The notes: generated by a model not told the origin, from the letters alone. A stretch of 64,000 nucleotides of DNA from Agelas oroides (GCA_949130485.1 OX422192.1:4782085-4846084); one strand, 5' to 3'. Counted from the stretch's first letter, positions 44,058-55,179 are shown. A program made the numbers and translations.

Positions 44058-45131
44058 TTGGCATCATTCTTCCTTGTCTGGTATCACGGTCAGAACTCGG
44101 AGTCCCCGGAGACCAGCTACAGTACCATACATAGGAGTCATGCTTACTACTGTAAAGGAAGGCTGCTACTAAGGTTGTGTGACCAAGGATTGAGGTGCAC
44201 ACACAAGACCAAAGCGAAGAAACTGAGGATCGAGCACTAATTTCTGCCATCAAGCACATTCAAGTTTGTCTACGAAGACTATAACTATGGTCTAACTCTT
44301 GCGAAGCCAGACCCTTGTTTTTCGTTCGAGAGTCAGGCTTGCAAGACTAGAATAACAAAGCATCTGATGATAAGCCAGCAACGGTACCATGCTAGGATAA
44401 TGAAGCATGACGGTGGGCAATGCCGTACTTGTTCATAAGCTTCTGCAGTGAGATAACAGCCCTGGAGATACAGTGGCGTAGGAACCGTAGCGGCCGTAGC
44501 GGCTTTGGCCGCTACACTTTTTAGGCCGTAAATTAATATTCATAACCTGCATGCTATAAGTTAGCTCAAGCTAGCCTCGTTCTCTGGGAGCGAGGCTAAG
44601 GCAAGCAGCGTCTTCGTTGCATCAGTCTCATATGTAGTTACATGCGTACATTTCCGATTAAAGTACACTATAAGGTGATCGAAATCTTGGCAGTGAGATG
44701 GCTCAGTACGAAGCTAATGCAGATTTTCAAAGAGACTACTACAAGCGACGAAAGCTAGCCGGGCGGTCTCCTCGGAACGACGACGAAGTCAGGTTTTCCA
44801 CATAAATTGAATATTGTACTGGAGGGTTGGTAAGGTCTGAGAACGAGGCTAGAATATTATGCGCCGTTGAAAAAAGGCAAAAAAATTCGCCGCCGCGCTA
44901 TACGCGCGGCGAAATTACTTTCCATTTTCTTAGCAGCGCTTCGCGCTGCACAGCATGGCCTCTGCACTCCAAATTTGCTTCCTACGCCTATGAGATACAC
45001 TAGGTAGTTCAACCTAGACTGAGCAGCGTCAGCTACACAAGTTAGCTGTAACGTGTACTTTCACTGTTCCATTCCATTTTCCATTCCATCGTTCCGTTCC
45101 ATATTCCAGTCCAGCGATTAGAAACGCCCTA
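44058..45131. repeat. Left arm of a large inverted repeat
   Basis: It is complementary to 46545-47093 apart from a 522-bp hAT-like insertion (44471-44992). Shared words include TGTGTGACCAAGGATTGAGG, GATGATAAGCCAGCAACGGT and CTTCTGCAGTGAGATAACAG. It includes a CTTGC..CAGAC hairpin (44300-44350). Confidence 0.9.
44471..44992. mobile_element. hAT-like MITE, 5-bp target duplication AGATA
   Basis: The ends CAGTGGCGTAGGAA and TTCCTACGCCTATG are flanked by AGATA at 44466-44470 and 44993-44997. The opposite arm has the empty site (TATCT once, at 46677-46681). It contains a GC-rich palindromic patch (GCCGCCGCGC..GCGCGGCG) near 44890. Confidence 0.88.
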
Positions 45132-45434
45132 GCTGGTAGGTTACCAACAGCTGAGCACGACTGCTTGTGACTGTCTCTGTAGTTTGCTTACCATTTCACA
45201 TGGTTTGCCATCTCGCATGGTTTGCCATCTTTCCCATATTGTTTATTGCTTGTCCGTGTCCACACTTGTGTCTACATTTTAGCCATCATGCTATATAGTT
45301 TGTTTAGGGTTTGCCAATTTAGTGTATTTGGTGGATTGTGTTGTCTGCTGTCATTGTTGCTTGCCTGTGTCACTTCTCGTCATTATTTTTGCTTGATTTG
45401 TTGATTTAATGCCTTGTTGCTTCAAAACACACAG

Positions 45435-46020
45435 GAGATGCTTTCTTCCATGGTATAAGACACAACAGAAAGGGCTGAACATTGCCAAAGAGTTGGGTTC
45501 TGCCATTCCAGAATGTACACTGATGTCCAAACTGTCACCCAGCCACTTGAAGGATGTGTTCTGGATGAAGCTCTCTGAGTATCAAAGGTAGTCCATAGCC
45601 ATATATAAAACTGTGAATTAAATTACAGAGTACTAAGATTTTAGTGAGCACTAATGGTGCAGTAACTATAATGTGTTTGACACTATTGATGCAGTAATTA
45701 TAGGTGATTTACATTATCAGTGCAGTAACTACTATACTCTACTATCTATACTACTAGTGAAAAATGTAGCAAATGGATTATTATGGGTAGCAAGTATTGA
45801 CTTTGAAATGTTTGCTTGTTCACACAGTGAACCCAAGGTGATGAAGGCGGTTACAACTCTCGGCAGGCAGCTTGACAGTGAGACGTTTGTGTTTGGGCCA
45901 ACAATACAAATTTCCAGCAACGGTGGCCTTATTCCCCTCGAAAGCCAGGAATATGAATGGGTACAGCAGGTAGTTGATTTGGCTAGTGTGATACCTGATT
46001 CACCACTGCTGGAGCTATAG
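45435..46020 (+). CDS. Two terminal exons of an unrecognised protein
   Basis: Exon 45435-45587 (acceptor CACACAG|G, donor CAAAG|GTAGTC, phase 2) and exon 45828-46020 (acceptor TTCACACAG|T) join in phase to a frame ending at TAG 46018-46020. The peptides read WYKTQQKGLNIAKELGS.. and VMKAVTTLGRQLDSETFVFG.., regular amphipathic sequence that looks like real protein. I do not recognise the family. No upstream exon is visible. The pair sits in the loop between the arms of the large inverted repeat, so it may be a gene fragment captured by an element or a host gene split by it. Confidence 0.5.
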
Positions 46021-46544
46021 TCCCTCACTGTGACCAACCACTGGAGACGTTACTGCAGGGACTTCAGACTCTGACCCAGGAAAACTTTGGATCAGCAGTG
46101 TTTGTCTTGGGTGCGTAAAACAGCAGCAGTTCTCTGACTTCAAAATTTTCTGGTCACTTAATGTGCAGTAACTTGTATATGTCGTACTACCGGGTAGAAA
46201 TCCCACATCATTCCATTTCATATTTTCATTGCGTTACTGCAGTCGAAGAGCAGTAGAGCTTAACTTCCACTAAGGATGAAACAAGTCCTTAGCGGAAGTC
46301 GTGCAACACTGCTCTTCAAGTGGAGAAACGCAATTGAAATATGTGACAAATCGATTTCTACCCGCACATTCAGTATTTAGTTGAATTATACATTTTTCAT
46401 GTCATTATTGCACATAGTGTCACTGTATGCTTCTGCACATATGTAGTTGCATTTTAGTAAGTCTTGTTTACTGCAAGAATATAGGGGCAGTGGTTACCTC
46501 ACTGTTCTATGAAGACATCTTGAAAACATTTGGCAGCTGTGGAG

Positions 46545-47093
46545 GGGCGTCTCTAATCGTTGGACTGGAATATGGAAAGGAACGATGGAATGGAAAATGG
46601 AATGGAACAGTGAAAGTACACGTTACAGCTAACTTGTGTAGCTGACACTGCTCAGTCTAGGTTGAACTACCTAGTGTATCTCCAGGGCTGTTATCTCACT
46701 GCAGAAGCTTATGAACAAGTACGGCATTGCCCACCGTCATGCTTCATTATCCTAGCATGGTACCGTTGCTGGCTCATCATCAGATGCTTTGTTATTCTAG
46801 TCTTGCAAGCCTGACTCTCGAACGAAAAACAAGGGTCTGGCTTCGCAAGAGTTAGACCATAGTTATAGTCTTCGTAGACAAGCTTGAATGTGCTTGATGG
46901 CAGAAATTAGTGCTCGATCCTCAGTTTCTTCGCTTTGGTCTTGTCTGTGCACCTCAATCCTTGGTCACACAACCTTAGTAGCAGCCTTCCTTTACAGTAG
47001 TAAGCGTGACTCCTATGTATGGTACTGTAGCTGGTCTCCGGGGACTCCGAGTTCTGACCGTGATACCAGACAAGGAAGAATGCTGCCAACAAT
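46545..47093. repeat. Right arm of the large inverted repeat
   Basis: It is the complement of 44058-45131 without the hAT-like insertion. The arm begins GGGGCGTCTCTAATCG and ends near GGAAGAATGCTGCCAACA. The strong similarity of the arms suggests recent origin or ongoing gene conversion. Confidence 0.9.
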
Positions 47094-47170
47094 GCTAACT
47101 CACAAATAGAGTGCAAGACGTTATTTATTTTACCAAGTAAGTCACAAGCACAATTATTACTTTTATGCAG

Positions 47171-47892
47171 GTATTTCCGGTAGTAATCATGAAACACCAC
47201 CCATATCGTTCCCCTCTGCGAAAGTACTTGTCCCCTAAAAAGGGATCACCTGGCCGGAAATTGACTTTCACCTCCCCTCAGAAGGCAACCCGTTCCCCCA
47301 CAAGTTCACCAACATGCAAGTCCATCTCCCAACAAGTTACTCAACAAGCAGGAAGATCCCCTCAAAAGGGAACCCTTTCTCCGAACAAGTTTACCAACAT
47401 GCAGGAAACTCTGGAAGAGCTAAACAGTTGTCATGAAGGAAGGTATAAAGTTGAAGTTACAAAATTAAAACAATCACTCTAAAAGTTTGTTCTAATTTTC
47501 TTTACCAGAAACATAAAGAAAAGGAAATGTTCTGCTGATGAAACACCCTGCTCACCCCTGAAGGTGGTTAAATGCACTATGAACAAATCCATCAAGAAGC
47601 ATCAAAAAATGAAGAAAAAAAAGACAGGTGAGTTTTATGTATGCACCAGCATTGGTCTAGTCATTGGTATCCAATTAATTGGTCCATACATCCTGTTGTG
47701 TTACCAATGTTTCAAATTACAGGTTGTTTCTGTGGAGTGTGCAACAGGAGGTACAATGGAAAGGGCTCATGGATTGGGTGTGATGGGGAGTGCCAGAACT
47801 GGTATCATTTCAACTGTGTTGGACTCTCAGTTACAGATGAGCCACCAAAAGGAGATTGGTTTTGTCCCAAGTGTAGTACAACTCTTGACTAA
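47171..47892 (+). CDS. PHD-finger protein, last three exons
   Basis: Exons 47171-47442, 47509-47627 and 47723-47892 join in phase (2, then 1) with standard AG/GT borders and end at TAA 47890-47892. The first encodes an SP/K-rich low-complexity stretch (SPLRKYLSPKKGSPGRK). The second is basic with a nuclear-localisation-like run (KKHQKMKKKKTG). The last is a PHD zinc finger: CGVC, WIGCDGEC, WYHFNC, WFCPKC. In known proteins this finger binds modified or unmodified histone H3 tails. The 5' exons are not visible, since the region upstream is the inverted-repeat arm, so the gene may be truncated. The spacing resembles the finger at the end of the pogo transposase at 12450. Confidence 0.68.
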
Positions 47893-47993
47893 CACTCAGT
47901 TGTTGCTATGGTGATTGTGTTCAAGCTGCATTATCAACTTAAGTTGAACTAAACACATTTATTTACTCATTATTGCTAATGATTGATTGGAAC

Positions 47994-48309
47994 CAGTGGC
48001 GTAGCTTACACCCGGGCCCATACGGGCCCAGGCCCTGGTGAATTTCTGAGTGCCCTGGTAAATCATCGAGGTGAACTTACCTGAACGGCAAAAGCATTGC
48101 TGTATATAGAATTATGTCATGTAGAATAAAGCTGCCAATGCCGCTTATCTACGATTTTTAGCTTCTTTGCCCGTCAACTTCAGCAACAAATATGAGCCCC
48201 AGATGCGAGCTATGCTGTCTCAAAGCCGGGGTCAAAGTTCACCTTGTGATAGCACGTGGCCACGCCCACCAAGTGCCCCGGTAATCGCTGAACTCTGGCT
48301 ACGCCACTG
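47994..48309. mobile_element. hAT MITE with 8-bp target duplication ATTGGAAC
   Basis: The ends CAGTGGCGTAGCTTACACCC and TCTGGCTACGCCACTG are flanked by ATTGGAAC at 47986-47993 and 48310-48317. A clean, compact hAT MITE of 316 bp without coding capacity. Confidence 0.93.
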
Positions 48310-48317
48310 ATTGGAAC

Positions 48318-48603
48318 CCCACTATTGCTAGCCTCTGAAATGTGGACACTCCGCTGTTCCATAAAGTGGTCAGGTTTTTTGGTTCCAACGGCACATGGAC
48401 TGTAGAAAATTCACTCGATATAACACGGCCACTTGCATGCCCCTCAAGCAAACCAGATTGTCAGCCACCGGTACTCGATTCTAGTCTGAACCCCAGCCCC
48501 TTCTGGTTGCATGAGGAAGGGTTAGTCACGTGGCCAGAAGTGTCTGGGATCCAGACTAGCTCGATTCTATGACTAATTAGCACGGGTATACGTGTATTAC
48601 TGG
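48318..48603. repeat. Hairpin-like non-coding segment
   Basis: CTCGATTCTAGTCTGAACCCCAG near 48476 and CTGGGATCCAGACTAGCTCGATTC near 48544 form an imperfect stem around CCCTTCTGGTT / CCAGAAG. No gene. Confidence 0.5.
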
Positions 48604-50090
48604 CCTCTGGTTAGCTGTAGTTACTCTGTCAGGAATTTTGGCCTCCGTCAGGAAAAAGAAACAGGCATGCCCCATGCACTCCACCTGAGTTGTGTGTAGT
48701 TACTCTGTCAGGAATTTTGGCCTCCATCAGGAAAAAGAAACAGGCATGCCCCATGCACTCCACCTGAGTTGCGTGTAGTTACTCTGTCAGGAATTTTGGC
48801 CTCCGCCAGGAAAAAGAAACAGGCATGCCCCATGCACTCCACCAGAGTTGTGTGTAGTTACTCTGTCAGGAATTTTGGCCTCTGTCAGGAACAATAAACA
48901 GGCATGCCCCATGCACTCCACCTGAGTTGCATGTAGTTACTCTGTCAGGAATTTTGGCTTCTGTCAGGAAAAAGAAACAGGCATGCCCCATGCACTCCAC
49001 CTGAGTTGCATGTAGTTACTCTGTCAGGAATTTTGGCTTCTGTCAGGAAAAAGAAACAGGCATGCCCCATGCACTCCACCTGAGTTGCATGTAGTTACTC
49101 TGTCAGGAATTTTGGCTTCTGTCAGGAAAAAGAAACAGGCATGCCCCATGCACTCCACCTGAGTTGTGTGTAGTTACTCTGTCAGGAATTTTGGCCTCTG
49201 TCAGGAAAAAGAAACAGGCATACCCCATGCACTTCACCTGAGTTGCGTGTAGCTACTCTGTCAGGAATTTTGGCCACTGTCAGGAAAAATAAACAGGCAT
49301 GCTCCATGCATTCCACCAGCTCAACTGAGTAGTTACTCTGTCAGGAATTTTGGCCTCTGTCAGGAAAAAGAAACAGGCATGCCCCATGCACTCCACCTGA
49401 GTTGCATGTAGTTACTCTGTCAGGAATTTTGGCTTCTGTCAGGAAAAAGAAACAGGCATGCCCCATGCACTCCATCTGAGTTGTGTGTAGTTACTCTGTC
49501 AGGAATTTTGGCCTCTGTCAGGAATTTTGGCCTCTGTCAGGAAAAAGAAACAGGCATACCCCATGCACTTCACCTGAGTTGCGTGTAGCTACTCTGTCAG
49601 GAATTTTGGCCTCTGTCAGGAAAAACAAACAGGCATGCTCCATGCATTCCACCAGCTCAACTGAGTAGTTACTCTGTCAGGAATTTTGGCCTCTGTCAGG
49701 AAAAAGAAACAGGCATGCCCCATGCACTCCACCTGAGTTGCATGTAGTTACTCTGTCAGGAATTTTGGCTTCTGTCAGGAAAAAGAAACAGGCATGCCTC
49801 ATGCACTCCACCTGAGTTGCATGTAGTTACTCTGTCAGGAATTTTGGCCTCTGTCAGGAAAAAGAAACAGGCATACCCCATGCACTTCACCTGAGTTGCG
49901 TGTAGCTACTCTGTCAGGAATTTTGGCCACTGTCAGGAAAAATAAACAGGCATGCTCCATGCATTCCACCAGCTCAACTGAGTAGTTACTCTGTCAGGAA
50001 TTTTGGCCTCTGTCAGGAAAAAGAAACCGGCATACCCATGCACTTCACTGAGTTGCGTGTAGCTACTCTGTCAGGAAAGTGAAAGTGGCA
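48604..50090. repeat. 79-bp minisatellite, about 18 units
   Basis: The unit starts GTTACTCTGTCAGGAATTTT, continues GGCCTCTGTCAGGAAAAAG and closes with CATGCACTCCACCTGAGTTG. Variants with CACCAGCTCAACTGAGTA recur at about 49315, 49650 and 49968. A roughly 330-bp block of four units therefore repeats as a higher-order unit. One unit (49500-49545) has an internal 24-bp duplication. Confidence 0.96.
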
Positions 50091-50587
50091 TATACCATGC
50101 ACTCTTACCTAGCTAGAAACTAGTATGCCTGTCTACTTCACCTGAACAGCATTATCTCTAATCTAGCTTGCAGGATCCAAAAAATTATGGCCAAACTCTG
50201 TTCAGCTTCAAAATATGATCTATAGACTGGTGTTTTGCATGTAACCTTCAGCAACAAGCCCAAATGAAACTCTGAGCATTAAATTTTTCAGCTACACCAT
50301 TGAAGTGCAGTTAGGCATTCTAAGTTAGACTGCACTTCAATGGTGTAGAATAGAATCTAAGTACTGAATTTTTACTGTGGCACAAATTCTATGACAAAAT
50401 TCTCTACATGAAGCCCCCCAGCATCCCGTGTGATCGCAAATGTCACATACTATCGTGAGACAACGAGAATCTGAAATCATGAGACTCACGGTAAAACTGA
50501 AAGTTGGCAGGCCTGCTTTAAATCCTCCCTTCTAAATCCTTCTAAATCCTCCTCTCTGTCCCTTTTCACACACACACACACACACAG
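50091..50587. other. Non-coding; small hairpin and (CA)n
   Basis: GCACTTCAATGGTGTAG at about 50330 pairs with CTACACCATTGAAGTGC at about 50291, forming a hairpin. A CA run (50567-50586) serves as the polypyrimidine-poor tract before the IMPDH-like acceptor. Confidence 0.6.
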
Positions 50588-51449
50588 GAGGTATATACTG
50601 CAGTCTACAAAGTGGCAGAGTACGCCTGGAGATTTAGTGTACCAGTCATTGCAGATAGTGGGATACAAAGTGTGGGTCGCATTGCACTGGCTTTAGCACT
50701 GGGTGATGATAGGGTCTCTGCTGGCAGGAACAGAGTCTCGTGGTCAGTACTACTTCCAGGACGGAGTGAGTCTGAAGAAATACAGAGGTAGGAATGTTTG
50801 GATGGTGTTTATACATAGCCCCTATTTGTTGCCTTTGTTCAGCATTCATTTCTCCTTTCTTATCCTTGTTTCCCCTCCCCTCCTGTCCCTTTCCTCTCTC
50901 CCTCCCTCCCTTTCTTCCCTCCCTCCTCTCTTCCATCCCTCCTTCTTCCTTATCTCTCTCCTTTCCCTTCTCTCTCTCTCCCTCGTCCCCCTCATCCTCC
51001 CTTCCATTTATCCCTTCCTCCCTCCGTCCCTCTCCATCCTCTTTTCCCTCCCTCCCTCCTCCCTTCCAGGCATGGGGTCTCTGAGTGCAATGGAGCAGAA
51101 TAGTGGCGGTCAACATTGCCACTTCAGTGAGGGGGAGAGGGTCAAGGTGGCGCAGGGTGTGTCTGGCTCCGTGGTTGTCAATTGCAAGGGATCTACATTC
51201 CAGCTCATACCTTACCTCCTAGCAGGTATGGGAGATTATTGTTTTGAGGGTGGTGTATTATCATGACATTACAGTACAGTGTTTATATGAGGTGTGTCTA
51301 TGTGTCTCCCACAGGGGTGGAGCACAGCTATCAGGACCTGGGAGCCCGCAGTCTGACCAACCTCCACTCCATGATGTACAGTGGGGAGCTGAGGTTTGAG
51401 AAGAGGACAAAGTCAGCCATCGTGGATGGAGGGTCCACGGATTACACTC
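50588..51449 (+). pseudogene. IMP dehydrogenase, last exons only, frame broken
   Basis: Three exons with intact borders (50588-50787, 51070-51225, 51315-51449) encode the C-terminal third of IMP dehydrogenase, the enzyme that makes XMP from IMP in guanine nucleotide synthesis. Visible are [20 protein letters not shown], the flap-region pieces [15 protein letters not shown] and [26 protein letters not shown], and [20 protein letters not shown]. The N-terminal barrel half, CBS domains and active-site cysteine loop are absent upstream. Between GLY and the ATGATAGGG that follows (about 50703), about 11 nt are missing relative to the family, shifting the frame. Retained introns mean a segmental copy, not a retrocopy. 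The final C-terminal residues would need one more exon, not found. Confidence 0.88.
50870..51065 (+). repeat. Pyrimidine-rich low-complexity intron
   Basis: Nearly 200 bp of CCCTCC/CTCTTTCC with few purines, directly before the acceptor at 51070. It generates spurious Ser/Pro/Leu and Glu/Gly/Arg frames. Confidence 0.95.
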
Positions 51450-51950
51450 GTAAGTAGTCAGTGGGACTTCATTATGGTGGTCTGTCAACTAGCTAGCACT
51501 ATGGTGGGAGTCACCGTGCATGTAGCCTCATACCCAGACCTTCTGCAAACATTTGTAGCTTGGGGGGTTCACTTCATCACCCATGATTTGATCTTAAAAA
51601 TGTGGTGTTTAGAATTCTTATGCTTTACTCATAACAATCCAGTTTTTCATATTGGGGTTGGCAGGGGCACACCCTTGGATCACCCAAGGCATTAAGACAT
51701 GGAAATTAGTGTCTCATCAGTACCCACTTCATTTGAGCCCTGCTGCCTCAACTATCATTACCACCTTCCAAACTATGACCACCCACTTTTTCTGCCAAGT
51801 GTGTATAGTGTTCACTAGTATTGAGTAATGACCACCCACCCTCCTGCAAATATAGTGGCTGATGAGAATTGATAAACCAACTTTACCTGACCTTAGGGAT
51901 GTCAAATGTAACAGCAACTTATGAAATTAGAACAGCACGCATAATTTACA
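51450..51950. other. No gene seen
   Basis: The short final IMPDH exon would be expected here, but I do not find it. The interval is otherwise non-coding. Confidence 0.4.
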
Positions 51951-51967
51951 CTAACACATTGAGACAT

Positions 51968-52158
51968 TGAGAAGCAGGAGAGCAGTGGTCATGGTAGTGT
52001 CATCATTCCACTGTCTCCTCTTCTGTTTCACTTGCAGGAGAGCAGTGGTCATGGTAGTGTCATCATTACACTGTCTCCTCTCCTGTTTCACTTGCAGGAG
52101 AGCAGTGGTCCTGGTAGTGTCATAATTACACTGTCTCCTCTTCTGTTTCACTTGCAGA
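51968..52158. repeat. 60-bp tandem repeat, three copies
   Basis: AGCAGGAGAGCAGTGGTCAT starts units at about 51971, 52036 and 52096. The unit closes with TCTCCTCTTCTGTTTCACTT. Only a few substitutions separate the units. Confidence 0.93.
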
Positions 52159-52282
52159 GACTGTTCTAGGACCAACCCACAATCATAGATTAGGTTTTAA
52201 TGTTTCATGGTTTATCATTTTTGAACCCACACACACCAACTTGTTTGGATGTTTGTCAACCTTCTGAGGTTCTGATGCAAAG

Positions 52283-52441
52283 TCAGAGGGTCTGCATGAC
52301 TTAGAAACCAGTAGCCTCGTTCCCAAACCAGTCCCAGATTTTAGCATGACTTAGAAACCAGTAGCCTTGTTCCCAAACCAGTCCCAGATTTTAGCATGAC
52401 TTAGAAACCAGTAGCCTTGTTCCCAAACCAGTCACAGATTT
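52283..52441. repeat. About 55-bp tandem repeat, three copies
   Basis: GCATGACTTAGAAACCAGTA followed by GCCTTGTTCCCAAACCAGTC recurs at 52293, 52344 and 52395. Confidence 0.93.
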
Positions 52442-52840
52442 TATCTTGCAGCTATGGTGGCTACGAGACAAAATCTGGGAGTTAGGCATTGGTGAATTAT
52501 GCTGGCATATTTCAAGCATAATAGGCCAAATATAGTCTTGGTATTGCATGGTGTGGGAAATGTACCAGCCTTTCTTGTCAGCCCACATAGATTTAGACTT
52601 TTTGATCTTCCTTTTGCATGCTAAATTTGTTGGAGGCTTTAGTTTTTCCTGAATAGAGCGCAGTGGCTCAGTCAGCTCCATAATAGCACCGTCAGCACCA
52701 CTATCAGAGGCCATCACCTCACATAATGTACATGTGTATACACCATGTGGTCAAGCATAATACCGAGCATAATATTACAAGCAATGCTGGCATAGCGTAA
52801 TAGGGCAAAAGCTAAAGTTGAGCATAATTCGCAAATGCCT
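52442..52840. repeat. Possible old hAT MITE (GCATAAT-rich)
   Basis: Words such as GCATAATAGG, GAGCATAATATTAC and GAGCATAATTCGC resemble the TTATGCTC repeats of the hAT MITE at 11196-11666. No terminal duplication was identified. The minus-strand frame here (52391-52717) is not a gene that I can support. Confidence 0.35.
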
Positions 52841-52842
52841 AC

Positions 52843-53450
52843 TACCTTAAGGTGACTATTTTTTGCAAGTACTAATGTTTGAAATTTTTGTGGTTTAGGA
52901 CAAAAATGCAAAATTTTGTACCTTCAAACATAAATCACAGGATTGAAAAAATCATAAATATGATTAACCGAGTATTGCACTACTATCGTGTTCAGTCCCA
53001 CGTTCTTGCCTCGCTTCTGGTTCACACTCTTCAGCCTCATTGGTCTATCTGGGTCAACCATGCAACCCTTGACATCTCTTTCGGAAGGTGGCCGACTGTC
53101 GGCTCGACAATAAAACCTGGCATACTTTTTCATGTGGCAATGGCATATCGATCATAGGGATTACTTCTTTCATGAAGGAAGTACCTCGTGTAGAGTCGTG
53201 GTCCTGTATTTATGATATTCTCTCAGACTGCACAGACTAAGATCGGTAGCTGTAGGCATAAGTTGATCGATAGTGCTCGCTGCGTAAAATTTCTTCAGGA
53301 ATTTTCGTGCGACTCACTGTGCACATGTGCGTGGTGGTGCTGGAGTTTGCATGGTTATATGAAAATCGCAAAATTTAATACCAGTGAAATGTTTAGGATC
53401 CCAAAACCACAAATAAAATTTACCTGTAAATAATTGTCACCTTAAGGTAG
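52843..53450. mobile_element. MITE with TACCTTAAGGTGAC ends
   Basis: TACCTTAAGGTGACTATTTT at 52843 is mirrored by AATTGTCACCTTAAGGTA at 53433-53450. It is 608 bp. The CTTAAG centre of each end is itself palindromic. No coding sequence. Confidence 0.8.
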
Positions 53451-54263
53451 GAGTTGCCTGGTAACGTAACCAGGGCACCCTTGGCCCAAGTACAGTTAGT
53501 GGTAGCTCATTCCAGATCTGGTTGAAGGATCACCCTCTCCCCATGAGAAAAATAATTGCGCCCCGGGGATAAAAAATGCCCAAATTGATTGCATCCAGGG
53601 GGTTCAATACGCTGGTTTGATTGTGTCCAAGGGAGGTAATGCTGCTAATTTATGTTGTCCAAGGGGGGAACTGAAATCTGCTCATCCACAGGGGGTGAAC
53701 ACTTATTGAATGGAATGGCACATTAGCTTGGATCAACAGTTTATGCAAATTGTCCAGAAAGCCTAAGGTATGCAGTTCTCTCATGTTTGGCTTTGTGAGA
53801 CCAAAAACAAGTTGCTAGTGTTCATCCAGCATTCCCCTCCTCGCATAACACACACCTCCCTCCAAGCAATTATCCTGTAGCAGGAAATCGGTGATCTTAC
53901 TGAGTTATCCATTGAAGGGATGAGGACAATGTAACATGCCCTGTGCAGAGGCATTTTGTTGTGCATGATTACCGTATGTTGTGCTGGATCAGAGATTTGT
54001 GGAAGTGGGTTCGGCTTGCAAGACTGTTATATCTATGCGGCCTTCCAGTGCTTCATAGCTGATATAGTTTCCTGGGAGTCAGCAGTAGGCAGGTATTAGT
54101 TCACTGTCACTGGTTTACACAAGATCTGCTTAGTTACTGATCCACATGAAGATCTGCTAAGAACCGCAGAACAGCGCACACATCACATGCATCAGAAATG
54201 ACTAAGATCAGAGTGCAAAAAAAAAATCAAGGTCAGAGTACAAAAATGAAGATCAGAAAATGC
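53451..54263. other. Intergenic, no feature seen
   Basis: No supported frame. It contains short degenerate repeats of AGGGGG-type words near 53600-53700. Confidence 0.4.
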
Positions 54264-54300
54264 CTCGTTCCCAGACCTGCTAAGGTGGCCTGGGAACGAG
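54264..54300. mobile_element. 37-bp hairpin MITE directly 3' of locus 2
   Basis: CTCGTTCCCAGACCTGC and GTGGCCTGGGAACGAG form a hairpin one base from the TAA of the kelch exon. The same hairpin, interrupted, follows locus 1. It therefore predates the duplication, or it is part of the gene 3' end. Confidence 0.8.
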
Positions 54301-54301
54301 A

Positions 54302-55179
54302 TTACAACACAACATGTACAGTTGCTGCGTCCATTTTTTGGCAAGTCGAGCCATCTCCTCCAGCTACAACGATCTCTCCGCTCGGTAACAGACAGCACGC
54401 ACAATATTTTCGTTCAGTAGGTAAGTTGAGCACCTTGTTCCACGTGTTCTTCTCCTGGTCGTAGACGTGAATGGCTGAGCTTCTTTGTCCGCCATGGCTT
54501 CCTCCCACTACCAAAAAGACCCATGGACATCGATGACTGTAGAGTACTCCAGCGGGGCGTCGGCGAGTGTACGCCACTGTGCAAGTGGCTTGTCAGTTTG
54601 TGTAAGGGCTGAGAGAGACACACTGAGTACTTGCTTGCCCAGCAAACCTCCTAGTAGGTACAACGTACCGTGTATAATGGCGGCTGACATTAGACGGCAT
54701 CTCACGGGGAGTCGTGTGGCAGAGAGCCACTGACAATGGTTGACAGATGTGTCGAGGATTTCCACTGTAGCTAGGTCAATCCAACTAGTATCACACCCAC
54801 CTGCCACCACCAGACGCTGGTGGTAAGTGGATACAGCTGGGTACACACGAGGTGTGTTCATTGGAGGGTAGGGTTGTTTCCAGCTCCTCTGTGAGGGAGA
54901 ATACACAGCTGCCATCTTGCTCCTCTTGCCAGTGGACACATCAAGACCACCAACCATCACTAGCTGGCTACTTAATGTTGTCATGCCACAACAGCATTGG
55001 TATTTTAGTGGTTCACACCATTGTTCATTGTGAAGGTCATATCTGTGTATGTCACTGTCACTGGAGAGTCCTCTCTCATAGACATACAAGATGTTTTCAA
55101 TTGTTACTGACTGTGGACACCCCATTGCTCTTGGCATGTCTGGCAACTTCCTCCATGTTAGCTCACTAAGGGGGTGTGT
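54302..55179 (-). pseudogene. Locus 2, exon 12: kelch propeller, one-base deletion
   Basis: The acceptor ATTTCAG|ACA at 55179 (phase 0) and a TAA at 54302-54304 give 878 bp. The intact paralogue at 18694-19572 is 879 bp. The frame is broken in an A-run (T-run on the coding strand) at about 54515-54519, where one base is missing relative to the paralogue. Kelch glycine pairs are visible on both sides: MVGGLD, VVAGGCD, LLGGLLG, then in the other frame VVGGSHG and VVAGGDG. The exon should supply residues about 1219-1510. If the deletion is real, the last two blades are lost. Confidence 0.85.

Noticed and set aside
48604-50090. Possible CRISPR-like array
   Set aside because: Units are contiguous 79-bp tandem repeats without distinct spacers, in an animal genome.
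50646-51122. Glu/Gly/Arg-rich frame on the minus strand
   Set aside because: It is the complement of the pyrimidine-rich intron inside the IMPDH-like copy.
52391-52717. Minus-strand frame of 108 codons
   Set aside because: It overlaps tandem and MITE-like repeats; no splice signal or recognisable domain.
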